Positions 18,301 to 27,800 of a stretch of DNA of 50,130 nucleotides are shown here, in pieces; within the stretch, counting starts at the first letter, position 1; each line of letters starts with the position of its first letter. The notes under the pieces were generated by a model. That model searched no databases and was not told the origin of the DNA. It saw nothing but the letters and a program-made list of their open reading frames with translations. The translations under genes and the position numbers were made by a program. Source of the stretch: Planktothrix serta PCC 8927 (lineage in GTDB: Bacteria > Cyanobacteriota > Cyanobacteriia > Cyanobacteriales > Microcoleaceae). The stretch covers positions 1 to 50,130 of the forward strand of contig NZ_LR734850.1 of the NCBI RefSeq assembly GCF_900010725.2, written 5' to 3'.

Positions 18301-18420
18301 GAATTGAGGGCCGCTAAATAGAAAGGCAGCTTTCTCAACTGTATCGATATTAGCACCTTCTGGGGAAAATTGAGCAACGATTTTAGGAGTGATACTTATT
18401 AGGTCTAAGGTTTTAATCAT
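15325..18420 (-). CDS. Large membrane protein with internal ~97-100-residue repeats
   Basis: A 1031-residue cyanobacterial protein of unknown function. The N-terminal third has three or four hydrophobic segments (about 37-60, 93-115, 122-148) and an Ala/Gly-rich stretch. The C-terminus ends in one more hydrophobic helix (AWWLFFTATLSAIAAAG). Between them lie repeats built from a helix beginning ELNP-GI-RDL, then RERxSQFDRDTLVxLLxxRxDLSEAExxRIxDQI. Four close copies start near residues 607, 704, 801 and 900; more diverged copies lie upstream, near 255, 350, 450 and 540. The repeats are charged and helical, and the last one is followed by a coiled coil. An AAAGGAA Shine-Dalgarno precedes the ATG. 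A membrane-tethered scaffold is a guess. Confidence 0.8.
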   Translation of the reverse strand: MIKTLDLISITPKIVAQFSPEGANIDTVEKAAFLFSGPQFFTALISGVVLAFAIQLLLTNLGVAAGISNLGNSSDHDDHRSSSLGGTLKKVGTTLGIATVITVTLALFIAALLAVKLSLLTSPTLGAIVGLVIWATYFSLLVWMSSSTVGSMIGSVFNTTSSGIQSLLGMATAALGGAAASKQVVATAEAAASAVRRELTGGIDPITMREQVEEYLEKLRPPQLNLQEIRGEFEKILNDPNLKEIGGHGSLPNFNRQTFIDLAKSRTDLSRRDVERIAEQLESVWSQTVRQIPEPQDMMGEFVNYLKSATSQQLLGKDLNQKIDALIAQQKPNNSSQPASIMSQGLTMSLNSLIGLVLGRSDLSDFDVEKILNQLNRLKGQVGEQTHKIANQLSGKESYSPIKADVENYLLNTYFWEMKPGQVEQDFRDVIYDPNADPELTAEQLHSLKRTDFVNLLRQRGVFTQARIKELADQLETIRLEVLRVTEEAIEQEMQLTVLGDVEHYVITTPANELTSEKILLNLKPLLEDHHASFEQLTQRLAPLNQRWFEIVLQKRGDLPADDILIVAANLDKAKASVLEESENRQAQIKANISEQWLQVKSYLRDTGKSELNPDGIETNLRTLVEHPQVGMAAIRERVSQFDRDTLVQLLTSRNDLSEAEVERILDQIESTWMQVRYTPDRLIGKAQQQYDQAMNSISDYLRNTGKDELNPEGIQRDLHLLLEDPQLGVQAIRRRFSKVDRDTLVQLLNQRHDLTEEQINQTIDSTLSTLHSIARTPQRLARRTQNKVHDFQSALTNYLRSTDRAELNPAGIQRDLKLLLHDPRVGVESLRERLSHFDRETLVALLVQREDMTEAEAHRIADQIFQVREQFLEQLRSIQQRIQSVMDGILDRIRNYLNSLERPELNYEGIRDDIRTLFDDPQAGFDALRNRLGQFDRNTLVALLSSREDISEEDANRIIDQIERSRNRVLQRAERLQMDTQMRLEQVKREAQHQLEETRKAAAAAAWWLFFTATLSAIAAAGAGALAVIT

Positions 18421-18853
18421 AATTGATTCCTTTTTGAGTCAAAGTTTTTATCGAAAAATTGGCTAAAAAAATGTTTAGCACCTCCTGATTATTAATCTCT
18501 TCAGCTACAATCTTGATTGTGTCGGTAAAGCAGTGAATAAATCATCTACCTCAAGGATGAAACCCTAGAAAATCGTAATTCTACTAAAAAAAATAAAAAT
18601 TTCCTCTATCTTAAGAAAGAGTTTAATCAAATATATGAATTTAATAGAAATATCACTCTGATTTTAATCTCAATCCCATTCTTTTGATTTAAGATGAGAA
18701 TCATGATCTGACCATTAAACTGTTGAGATCGGATGGCGGAAAGGAGTCAGAAATCAGGAGTTAGTGATTAATAATTAATTCCCCGATTTCCTCCTCTGCT
18801 TTCGGAAGCCCCACACCCCACACCCTTATTCTTCCTATCCCCCTGAATTTGAT
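18421..18853. other. Intergenic region, no gene seen
   Basis: About 430 AT-rich bases between divergent genes. It contains a short CCCACAC heptamer duplicated near 18810-18826. No tRNA, riboswitch or clear promoter could be supported. Confidence 0.5.
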
Positions 18854-20173
18854 ATGAATCTTTCCTTAAAACACGCTCAAAAATTGAAAGCAGAAATCGT
18901 TGATTTTGTCTATGCTCAGGAAGGAGAATTAGCCGTTGCTTTAGAAACTTATGCGGCTCAACACTCCAGTCGAGAACGTCATGATATTAGAGATCAAAAT
19001 TTGATGATTGATACGTTTATTCTGCATGGTAAAGTGGGTGAGCAAACCCCCTTAGAAATTTTTTTAGCAGAAACTCCCGATTTAACATCAGAAGATCGAG
19101 TATTATTAAGTCGTTGGCATCAAAGTTTTTTGGGCTTATTTGAAGTATTAGATTGTTTTCCCGAACAATTTAAGTTGATGAATTGGTTAACAGCAAAAGC
19201 TTATTCTGTTATTTGGGATGAAGCCGGAGGTGATTCTGAACTCAGTCGTTTAAAACCGGGTGAAATTATATTAGCTCGAATTGCACCCTTTACTGAAAAT
19301 CAGTGGATGTTTTTAGGGTCGGGAATTCTTAAGGGAAAATTGGGTAAACCTAAATTAGCTGTTGCTATTGGTGAGTTTAAGAAGACTTACAAAGAATTTT
19401 TATATAGTGATGCACCCGAATTATTAGAAGAATCTTGGAATTCTGTGGCTGAATATCATCAGGAGTTTGTTAATTTTTTTGGACAAGATCGAATCAGCTT
19501 ATCCGGTTATCAACTCAATAAACAACTGATTGAACTCTATGAAAACTTTAATCAAAAACGGTTAGTAGCCGCCGGAATTGATCAATCTAAATCTCTACGC
19601 GAATTGACAGAGGAAGCCGGAAGCGACGCTGAAGAGATGAAAAGGGGAGCCTTAGAATCCGGTGCAACTGAACAAGAAGTTAATAAAATTTTGGATTCTA
19701 AAACGTTAATGGTAACGCCTAAAGTTGAATTACCCGATGAGATAAAAAAGGCGGAAGAAGTAACGGTGTTTTCCCATCCCCGTTGGGGACAAATATTTTT
19801 ACCCAACTATGCAGCTTTCATTGAGCTTTTAAAGATTCCTACTCCAGAAACTTATTCTAAGTTAGAAACTGGGGTACGAAAATATTTAAAAGATCCCCAA
19901 TTTAATTATTATGTTTGGCAACAGTTAAAACAGGAAGTGCCTCTAGGGTTAGAAGAAGTATTAAAACAAGTTTTAAATCAACCGGATTTTTCCTTAGAAC
20001 GGGATTTAGATAAAATTTTATTAGAATTTAATAAACCCTCTGAACCCGATTTACCTGAAATTGCCAGTGTTCCCCACCATTTAGATGATTTATTTAAGGA
20101 TGCCTTAGCTCAAATTCAGAAATCTAAACCTAAAAGTAAAACCGCCTCTAAAAAAACTAAAGGTTTTCAATAA
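18854..20173 (+). CDS. Conserved hypothetical protein, 439 residues
   Basis: I do not recognise this protein. It is soluble, with no signal peptide or membrane segment, and mixed alpha/beta. The central part (about 100-230) has the composition of a globular domain (PGEIILARIAPFTENQWMFL, then a glycine-lysine loop). Residues 245-290 are acidic and helical. The tail ends in a lysine/serine-rich stretch (KSKPKSKTASKKTKG), which suggests nucleic-acid or membrane contact or disorder. It has its own upstream region and a hairpin terminator after it, so it is probably monocistronic. No catalytic motif was found. Confidence 0.75.
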   Translation: MNLSLKHAQKLKAEIVDFVYAQEGELAVALETYAAQHSSRERHDIRDQNLMIDTFILHGKVGEQTPLEIFLAETPDLTSEDRVLLSRWHQSFLGLFEVLDCFPEQFKLMNWLTAKAYSVIWDEAGGDSELSRLKPGEIILARIAPFTENQWMFLGSGILKGKLGKPKLAVAIGEFKKTYKEFLYSDAPELLEESWNSVAEYHQEFVNFFGQDRISLSGYQLNKQLIELYENFNQKRLVAAGIDQSKSLRELTEEAGSDAEEMKRGALESGATEQEVNKILDSKTLMVTPKVELPDEIKKAEEVTVFSHPRWGQIFLPNYAAFIELLKIPTPETYSKLETGVRKYLKDPQFNYYVWQQLKQEVPLGLEEVLKQVLNQPDFSLERDLDKILLEFNKPSEPDLPEIASVPHHLDDLFKDALAQIQKSKPKSKTASKKTKGFQ

Positions 20174-20213
20174 ATCGGTCAAGTATTTTTATTTCTGTTC
20201 CCTGTTCCCTCCT

Positions 20214-20245
20214 AAAAAAATAGAGTAGGATAATCCTACTCTTTT
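20214..20245. terminator. Bidirectional terminator
   Basis: The palindrome GAGTAGGATAATCCTACTC (20223-20241) is preceded by AAAAAAA and followed by TTTT, so it can serve both the plus-strand gene ending at 20173 and the minus-strand gene ending at 20312. Confidence 0.85.
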
Positions 20246-20311
20246 GAACTTTGATCCTGTTAACTTTGAGAATACTAATGACATACCACACTAGGAAGCA
20301 TACCTATTCCA

Positions 20312-20590
20312 CTAAGCAACACTTCTGCGAGTAATTAATCCCCACAGGAAAATTAAGAGGATTGCACCTAACACAGCAAAGAAAACACCCGGAATAGTTA
20401 AAGATCCTGCTGAAGCGGCGGCGGCTCCACTACTCCCAAAGAAAAGTTGACCTAAATAACCACCCAGTAAAGCGCCTAAAATTCCTAAACCAATGGTAGC
20501 AAAAATACCACCGCCTTGATTGCCGGGATAAATGGCTTTAGCAATAGCACCTGCAATTAATCCTAAAAGTATCCAAGCAAGAATACCCAT
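20312..20590 (-). CDS. GlsB/YeaQ/YmgE family stress-response membrane protein
   Basis: A 92-residue membrane protein of the 'transglycosylase-associated' family (YeaQ/YmgE/GlsB), linked to general and acid stress in other bacteria. Three hydrophobic helices with many glycines are seen: ILAWILLGLIAGAIAKAIYP, IFATIGLGILGALLGGYLG and IPGVFFAVLGAILLIFLWG. The length and the GxxG spacing match the family. The first helix ends in the typical AxAKxIYPG. A strong AGGAGG Shine-Dalgarno sits about 6 bases before the ATG, which suggests high translation. It shares a bidirectional terminator with the upstream convergent gene. Confidence 0.93.
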   Translation of the reverse strand: MGILAWILLGLIAGAIAKAIYPGNQGGGIFATIGLGILGALLGGYLGQLFFGSSGAAAASAGSLTIPGVFFAVLGAILLIFLWGLITRRSVA

Positions 20591-20783
20591 GATTTTCCTC
20601 CTGTAAGTAAGCCCTGTTTATTAAGACTTTGATTTAACACTTTAATCTTAACAATTGTCTTTTAAACAACTCATCTAGCCAAAGGAATAACTTCTATCTT
20701 TCTTCAGACGCAAGCTAAACTCTCGCAATAATTCACCCGATTGAGTAAACTAAAGATAATCAGCTTATTTCAAGGATAAATCG

Positions 20784-21860
20784 ATGTCACAAAGTTTTTT
20801 ACTCAGTCGTCTTCTTTTACGCTTTGATGCTCCCGATGATGTGCTATTAACAAATTTATCTGCGATCGCATTAACCCCTGATGGAAGTTTATGGTTAGGG
20901 TCTGATGAAGGTACAGGTATTGAGCGACTTTCTCCCATTGAACCTTATGTTTTTGGTCAGCATCAACATTTTGACTTAGGTAATTTTATTCCTTTAAAGA
21001 ATCAAGAAGAAGAAATTGATATTGAAGGTTTGGATTATTATGATCATTATCTTTGGTTAGTTGGTTCCCATAGTTTGAAACGTAAAAAACCCAAGGGAAA
21101 AGAGGTGAGTTCGGATATACAGCGTTTAACAGAAATAAAGGCGGAACAGAATCGTTATCTTTTAGCTCGAATTCCGGTTAAAAATGGACAATTATTTCAG
21201 TCTTTTTCTACTCCTGAATCAGGAAATCAAGAGTTCAGAGCCGCTGTGCTTCAAACCTCTGAAGGGGGAAATCAACTGATGGAGGCGTTAAAAACAGATG
21301 AACATTTAGGTGTATTTATATCAACACCTCTGGCTTCTAAGGAAAATGGGTTAGATATTGAAGGGTTGGCGGTGCATGAAAATAAAATTTTCTTAGGATT
21401 CCGGGGGCCTGTTTTACGCGGATTTGCTATTATTTTAGAATTAGAAGTTGAAGAGAAAGAACCGGGAGTTTTAACCCTGAAAAAAATTGGAGAAAATGGC
21501 AAACAATATCGCAAACATTTTTTTGAATTAAAGGGGTTAGGAATTCGAGAGTTATGTTTACAAGGGGAAGATTTAATTATTTTAGCAGGGCCAACGATGG
21601 ATTTAGATGGAATTATGAAAGTCTATCGCTGGAAAAATGCTTTAACTCAATCGAGTAATACTCTCTCTTATTTTAATTCTGATCGGTTAGAGATGTTATT
21701 CGATCTTCCGTTTTGTCTCGATAGTGATCACGCCGAAGGATTAGAACTATTTAATAGTTTAGGACAACCGGGTTTATTAGTCGTTTATGATTCACCAAAT
21801 CCTAACCGAATTTTATCTCAACAGGAAGTGTTTAGCGATATTTTCCGCTTGTCTCCCTAA
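20784..21860 (+). CDS. DUF3616 family protein
   Basis: A 358-residue cytoplasmic protein matching the DUF3616 pattern. It has beta-propeller-like blades with LTPDGSLWLGSDEGTGIERL near the start, the repeated 'DIEGL' motif (IDIEGLDYYDHYLWLVGSHS and LDIEGLAVHENKIFLGFRGP) and a closing HAEGLEL segment. Function is unknown for the family; an esterase-phytase-like propeller fold is sometimes predicted. AAGGATAA lies about 6 bases before the ATG. A terminator hairpin follows at 21891. Confidence 0.8.
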   Translation: MSQSFLLSRLLLRFDAPDDVLLTNLSAIALTPDGSLWLGSDEGTGIERLSPIEPYVFGQHQHFDLGNFIPLKNQEEEIDIEGLDYYDHYLWLVGSHSLKRKKPKGKEVSSDIQRLTEIKAEQNRYLLARIPVKNGQLFQSFSTPESGNQEFRAAVLQTSEGGNQLMEALKTDEHLGVFISTPLASKENGLDIEGLAVHENKIFLGFRGPVLRGFAIILELEVEEKEPGVLTLKKIGENGKQYRKHFFELKGLGIRELCLQGEDLIILAGPTMDLDGIMKVYRWKNALTQSSNTLSYFNSDRLEMLFDLPFCLDSDHAEGLELFNSLGQPGLLVVYDSPNPNRILSQQEVFSDIFRLSP

Positions 21861-21890
21861 AATTTTTATAGCAGAGAACAGACAGGAAAA

Positions 21891-21927
21891 AACCCAGTTT
21901 TTATGTTTTAAACTGGGTTAATTCTTT
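21891..21927 (+). terminator. Rho-independent terminator after the DUF3616 gene
   Basis: AACCCAGTTT (21891-21900) pairs perfectly with AAACTGGGTT (21910-21919) around a 9-base loop, followed by an AT-rich tail. AAAAAA precedes it, so it may also serve the convergent fasciclin gene. Confidence 0.75.
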
Positions 21928-21987
21928 ATTTTCTGTGAGCAATTTTAGAGAGCATTGAAGAGAATCAATCTATCTTCAATGATTAAT

Positions 21988-22905
21988 TTATTGGTTGGGG
22001 AAACCGGGCTGTGAATCTGTGGGGGACTTGGGTTGAATTAAAGGGGGTTGGGAATTGTTGTTAGAGTCCCCTTGATTCATCGGATTAGAAGAGGGATTAG
22101 AATTCATCGGACTGGTAGTTGTAGAATTATTCCGGGGTTGTTGTTGGGGATTAATTCGTTCAGATTGAGAATCAACATCAAGCTGTTGTTGATTTGTCCG
22201 ATTTACAGGATAAGGATTATTCATCGGATTAGTATTAGTATTCATCCGATCCGAAGGAGAATCTAAGTTTTGTGGATTCGAGGGTTGACTATTATCAAAT
22301 TGACTAATTCCTTCAGAATTTTGAGAATTTTGGCTTAAATTATTCTGAACATTGTTCGGTAATAAAACCCGATTAATGCCATGAATAACACCATTTGTTG
22401 CTTCCATATCCGGTTGAACAACACTGGCATTATTAACAATAATCCGATCAGTAGTTACCCGAACTGCAATTCCACCCGTCAAACTATCAATATTGCCATC
22501 AGCTATTTGATTAGAAGGAATTTGACCCTGAATCACATGATAGGATAAAACCTGTTTTAACATCTCTTTATTTTCAGGCTGCATCAACATTTCTAAGGTG
22601 CCTGTGGGGAGTTCTGCAAAGGCTGTATCCGTCGGTGCAAAAACAGTATAAGAACCGTCTCCGGTCAAGATATTTTCTAATCCGGCTGATCTAACGGCTT
22701 GAACAAAAGTGTTATATTGACCGTTAGAATTAGCGACAGAAAGAATATTCTGGGATGAACCCATATTCTGCTGCATTTGCGGACTATTTTGCATTCCTGA
22801 GTCTGGAGATTGCATCTGGGCTTTAGCAGGAACCTGTGCTAAAAAGCCTAAGCTGGCAACACCTAAGATTGCTATAGTATGGGTATAAAAGCGATTAAAT
22901 GACAT
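21988..22905 (-). CDS. Fasciclin (FAS1) domain secreted protein
   Basis: Exported adhesion-type protein. The start is placed at the ATG at 22905 (MSFNRF), which has GGAG 9 bases upstream; a TTG six codons earlier is less likely. A signal peptide covers about 1-29 (ending VPAKA). A single FAS1 domain follows (about 50-190), with both family blocks: TVFAPTDTAFAELP and the closing NGVIHGINRVLLP. The remaining roughly 110 residues are Asn/Gln/Pro/Ser-rich and low in complexity (many NP and SNP runs), probably disordered. FAS1 proteins mediate cell-surface adhesion; the partner is unknown. Confidence 0.9.
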   Translation of the reverse strand: MSFNRFYTHTIAILGVASLGFLAQVPAKAQMQSPDSGMQNSPQMQQNMGSSQNILSVANSNGQYNTFVQAVRSAGLENILTGDGSYTVFAPTDTAFAELPTGTLEMLMQPENKEMLKQVLSYHVIQGQIPSNQIADGNIDSLTGGIAVRVTTDRIIVNNASVVQPDMEATNGVIHGINRVLLPNNVQNNLSQNSQNSEGISQFDNSQPSNPQNLDSPSDRMNTNTNPMNNPYPVNRTNQQQLDVDSQSERINPQQQPRNNSTTTSPMNSNPSSNPMNQGDSNNNSQPPLIQPKSPTDSQPGFPNQ

Positions 22906-23042
22906 GATCTTAAACTCCGTCAAAATTTGTTACTCTCCTTACTGTATAAACGGAAGTTAAAACTGTCATCCAACGCAGGACATATTACTCTTGAAATATG
23001 CTTTTTGATGTTAAATATAGAGCCGTTTTAGGAAGAATAATC

Positions 23043-24152
23043 TTAGGGGTTTTTATCCCGATTAATTTTAGGGGCGATCGCATCCAGAATTACCTGCGCT
23101 GCGGGGGTAATTTCACCCTTAATTTGAGCAATTCGCTGACATTGAGCGAATACAGGAGCAGCAAAATCAGGATGGAGTTTTTCTAATAAATTCTCTAAAG
23201 GAATAGGTGTTTCTAAATAGGTGGCGATCGCTTTTACCGCCTCAGAACTTAGATGAGATTGTTCTAATTCAGGAATCAAATCAGACCCGGATTTTTCCGG
23301 ATCAGAAGCTAAAATCATTTGGGCTAAAATTTGATCCATCACCTGTTGCTGTTCCTGGGCAAATTGCCAATACTCCTGACTTTTTTGTTGAAACATCTCA
23401 GCAGTAACGGGAGCCGTTGTAGAGGGATGAAGTTTGGTCTGATAAAATCGACAGGCTATATAACCTAAACCATAGAGCAAAATCGCATTAGAAGAAGCAC
23501 CAATTACAGGCCCTAAACCGGGAATAATTTCTACCCATTCTAAACTCATTTGCAAGGCGATAGAACTGCCAAAGGATAAGCCAAAAATAGCTAAAACTTC
23601 CCCTCGACGAATGGGATCATTGAGGTCTAAACCATAAGCTGCCGCAATTTCATAGGTCATTTCAGCTTGTAGTCGAGTTGTGGCGACTAAATCCACTGCA
23701 AATAAAGCCACCGCCAGGGGAGGCAAAAAATTTGTAGCCAACCCAATTCCGGCAGCTTGGATGGATTTTTGCACCATTAAACGGTGAGCAATTTGGTTAG
23801 GTTTTTCTTGAGGATACTGTTGTTGAAGTTCTCGGACGGTTTGTTGTGCCTGTTCAATATTAACGCCACCGAGGAGAATTTCTAACCCCCCTTTTCCTAA
23901 ACTTTTGTTGAGCGTTTTTACAATCGGATTTTTAGCGATCGCATCTACAATTGTGCCTGTAGTTGCTGTTGCATTCACTAAGTATTGTTGGGTTTGTAGA
24001 GTCGTTTTTTCAAATAATTCTGTGATCACAGCAACCAGTTCGACTAACCATTGTTCCGTTGAATTTGCTGTTGACGGGTTAGTTTTTTGGGCTGGGTTTG
24101 CTTCTGTTTCTAACTTGTGGTGTTGTTCTTGCGCCTGATGATCGTTTCCCAT
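23043..24152 (-). CDS. EcsC-like protein
   Basis: A 369-residue protein. The N-terminal 40 residues are polar and probably disordered. A central region (about 130-245) contains amphipathic and hydrophobic helices (FLPPLAVALFAVDLVATTRL) followed by QAEMTYEIAAAYGLDLNDP and VLAIFGLSFGSS. That order resembles the EcsC family (helix, then D/E-rich YG-D-DP, then a hydrophobic segment). The C-terminal 130 residues are helical and charged. EcsC function is poorly defined (linked to ABC transport in Bacillus). The assignment rests on pattern only. Confidence 0.6.
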   Translation of the reverse strand: MGNDHQAQEQHHKLETEANPAQKTNPSTANSTEQWLVELVAVITELFEKTTLQTQQYLVNATATTGTIVDAIAKNPIVKTLNKSLGKGGLEILLGGVNIEQAQQTVRELQQQYPQEKPNQIAHRLMVQKSIQAAGIGLATNFLPPLAVALFAVDLVATTRLQAEMTYEIAAAYGLDLNDPIRRGEVLAIFGLSFGSSIALQMSLEWVEIIPGLGPVIGASSNAILLYGLGYIACRFYQTKLHPSTTAPVTAEMFQQKSQEYWQFAQEQQQVMDQILAQMILASDPEKSGSDLIPELEQSHLSSEAVKAIATYLETPIPLENLLEKLHPDFAAPVFAQCQRIAQIKGEITPAAQVILDAIAPKINRDKNP

Positions 24153-24172
24153 TGTTGAGCCTATTGAGCCTA

Positions 24173-24361
24173 TTAACGGTGAAAATTGAATTGATTATTG
24201 ACCTCTATGGGTATTGTATAATCAAAAATACCCCCCAAAAAATAATAGAGAGTCACAACCGATAAATCGATTGATTTGACTCTCCGTTTCCACCAGACTA
24301 ACCAGAGGGAATAAAGGATTGCACCCAGTACGCTTACCAATATAGGGTACTGTCCTCTCAT
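24173..24361 (-). CDS. Possible small membrane protein, 62 residues
   Basis: A short frame with two hydrophobic segments (about 5-24, YPILVSVLGAILYSLWLVWW, and 34-48) separated by a basic loop (KRRVKSID). GAGG lies only 4 bases before the ATG, tighter than usual. It lies just upstream of the EcsC-like gene on the same strand, with about 20 bp between stop and start, so it could be co-transcribed. No family is recognised and it may be a chance frame. Confidence 0.35.
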   Translation of the reverse strand: MRGQYPILVSVLGAILYSLWLVWWKRRVKSIDLSVVTLYYFLGGIFDYTIPIEVNNQFNFHR

Positions 24362-24896
24362 CGTGCCTCTATCTATAGATAGAGATTACCAGAAAAATCT
24401 TCAAAGAGCAAATAGTCCGTAGCATTTGGTCAACAGCAAGGCCCAAAATGTACTGTTTCCGTCAAACTTGGCTTTAAACACACGGATATCGGGCGGGTGG
24501 TCAGGATCAGTTGAGCCGGGAGCAGGTTAACGGGGAGCAGGTTAACGGGAAACCCGGAATAGAATAAAGTTATTAGCCACCGCATCCCGATTAATGATCA
24601 GTAGCAAATATTTAAGGATTTCAGATCATGGTGATCAAACAATATAAATTAAGTGGATTTTGCCAGAGAATAGGGAAGAAAAAATTTAGGAGGGTGATGA
24701 GTTTGACCTGATTAAATTCATTCTTAGGATAGATGCTTTATTCATCAATATATTTTTTGATTGTAAACAGATATGATCCCCTGCAAGGTTACGGAAGCTA
24801 GACCTGTAAGCTTATTGATTTTTTGATTAAATTTTCATTACCTTCTAGTTTTTAAGCCCAATAATTTTAATAAAAAAACCCTTTTAAAATTGACTT
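24362..24896. other. Intergenic region upstream of the hybrid kinase
   Basis: About 535 bp. It contains a 15-bp tandem duplication (GGAGCAGGTTAACGG, about 24520-24550). The last 150 bases are very AT-rich and probably hold the kinase promoter, but no hexamers stand out. No RNA gene was recognised. Confidence 0.45.
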
Positions 24897-27800
24897 ATGG
24901 ATACTTTTCAGTTGAGTTATTCGGAGCTAATATATTTGTTAAAATTAGCCGATAATCTAAGCAATATATCACAAGTAGTTTTTGCTGTTGCTGTTGTATA
25001 TTTAATCAGAAATCGAAAAAATTTACCCTTTCGAGGATCATTTTTTTTGTGGAGTACATTCCTGATCTTAAACCCAGGGGTAAATTTAATTGAAAATCAA
25101 GGAATCAGCGAGCATTTAATTCTATTTTTATTGGGGATAAAAGCCTTTATCTTAGGAATATCGACCTATGGTTTATTGTTGTTGTTTAAAATTGTTCCCA
25201 TTGCCTTAAAAATCCCCGATTTTCTGGAATTACAAGATATTAATCAACAATTAAAAGATCGGCTTTTAGAACGTCAACAAGCCAAAGACAAATTACAACA
25301 AGAAAAAGATTTTCTCAGCGCTTTAGTCGATCAATTATGTGAAGGAATTGTAGTTTGTGATCGCTCAGGCAAACTGATCTTTTTTAACCAAGCCAGTCGA
25401 GAATTTCATGGACTCTCAGAAGCGGATATCAATACAGAAAATTGGGCAGAATACTATAGTTTATATCGACCCGATGGACAAACCTTAATGCCCTTGGATG
25501 AAATTCCTTTATTTCGAGCCTTACAAGGAGAAACTGTTCAGAATGTAGAAATGATAATTCATCCTGAAAATAGACAACCTCGAATTATTTTAGCCAATGG
25601 ACAGGCATTTTTTAATCTCCTGGGGGAAAAATTAGGGGCTGTTGTTGCCATGTATGATATTACAGAACAAAAACAAACACAAATCGCCTTAGAACAGGCA
25701 AAATTAAAACTGGAAAAACGAGTCCAAGAACGCACGGCTGAGTTACAAAATACTATTGAGCAATTAGAATTAGCAGTCCGGGAATGTTCTCAAGTAGAAA
25801 TCGCCCTCCGTCAAAGCCAAATACAGTTACAATCTATTTTAGAAAATACCCCAACGGTGATTTATGCCAAAGATAATCAAGGAAATTTTACCCTCGTTAA
25901 CCGCAAATTTGAAACGGTGTTTAACTGTTGTAGTGGTCAAGTTTTAGGTCAAACTAACTTTGATCTGTTTACCCCAGAAGCGGCACAACAGTTAAATGCG
26001 ATTGAAGAACAAGTTTTAGCCGAAAATAGAGCGATTAAATTAGAAGAAAAAATTATCTGTCTCCATCAATATCGTACCTTTTTATCGATTAAATTTCCGT
26101 TAGTAGGAAGCGAAGGAATTCCCGATGGATTATGCAGCATTTCTACTGATATTACCGACCGCAAACGGATTGAAGAAAAACTCAGATTATTTGAGTCTGC
26201 TGTGAGTCGGGCAAATGATGCCATTGTAATCACAGAAGCTGACCCCTTGAGTGTTCCAGAGCCTAAAATTATTTATGTAAATCAAGCCTTTACCCGTTTA
26301 ACCGGATATAGTGCCGATGAAATCATGGGTCAGAGTCTATGCTATTTACAAGGGCCAGAAACCGATCAAGATCAATTGGCTCAAATTAAAGTCAGTTTAA
26401 GCAAATTTAATCCCGTCCAAGTTGAACTAATTAATTATCAAAAAGATGGGTCAAAATATTGGGTGGAAATGAGTATTTCTCCCGTGACCAATCAAGAGGG
26501 ACAAATTACTCATTTTGTTTCCGTGCAACGAGATGTTACCCACAAACGTTTATATGCAAATACGTTACTTCGAGAACGAAAACAAATGCAGCAAATTATT
26601 ACCGATGCGCCCTTTGCGGTTGCCATGTTAGATCAAGAATTTAGGTATATTGCCCATAGCCAAAAATGGTTAGAAGATTATCATTTATCCGAAGAATCTT
26701 TAATTGGGTTAAGCCATCTCGATATCTTTCCCAACTTAAGAGAATATTGGCTAAATATTTATCATCAAGCTTTAGCTGGAGAAGTTTTATCTTGTGCAGA
26801 AGATAATATGGACTATCCCGATGGTACCCAAGGTTATATACGTTGGGCGATTCATCCTTGGCATATTGATCCAACAGAAATAGGCGGGATTATTATTGCC
26901 ACTTATCCCATTGATGAGTTAGTAAAAGGCAGAGAATCCGCCCTTGAAAGTGTTCGCCTCAAATCTCAATTTATTGCCAATATGAGCCATGAAATTCGCA
27001 CCCCAATGAACGGGGTACTGGGAATGGCAGGATTATTACTTAAAACCGATCTTACCCCAAAACAATTGGATTTTGTGCGGGCAATTCGTACCAGTGCGAA
27101 TCATCTGTTAACGATTATTAATGATATTTTAGATTTTTCTAAATTAGAAGCGAAGGAAATGGTTTTAGAGAAATTAGACTTTAATTTAGATGAATGTATA
27201 GAAACTATTTTAGATTTATTAGCCACTCAAGCCGAAGAAAAAGCACTAGAGTTAGCCGTTTTAATTGAACCGGATGTCTGCCGACATTTACGCGGCGATC
27301 CCAGTCGATTAAGACAAATTCTTCTGAATTTAATCGGAAATTCGATCAAATTTACAGTAGATGGAGAAGTTGTTTTACAGGTCAAAAAAATCTCTAGTTC
27401 AGGTTCAACTATTAAACTCTACTTTAGCGTTAAAGACACCGGAATTGGAATTCCCCAAGAGGGTCAGGCTAAAATATTTGAGGCGTTTTCTCAACTCGAT
27501 GCTTCAACAACCCGACAATTTGGCGGCACCGGTTTAGGGTTAGTTATTTGTAAACAATTGGTGCAATTAATGGGGGGTGAAATCGGAGTTGAAAGTCAAT
27601 GGGGACAAGGTTCAACCTTCTGGTTTACCGCCCAATTTGAACTTCCTAACCTTCCCCAAAAATCGGATTTACCTAAAACGCTTTCCCATTTAAAACTGTT
27701 AGTTGTAGATTCTAGTGCCACGGTGCGCCAGTCGGTGCGTTCCTTTGCGCGTTCCTGGGGAATGCAGCCGGATGAAGCCGCCCATCCTGATCAAGCCTTG

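Noticed and set aside
22048-22266. 72-codon plus-strand frame opposite the fasciclin tail
   Set aside because: Ile/Arg-rich antisense of Asn/Pro/Ser low-complexity coding; no start signal.
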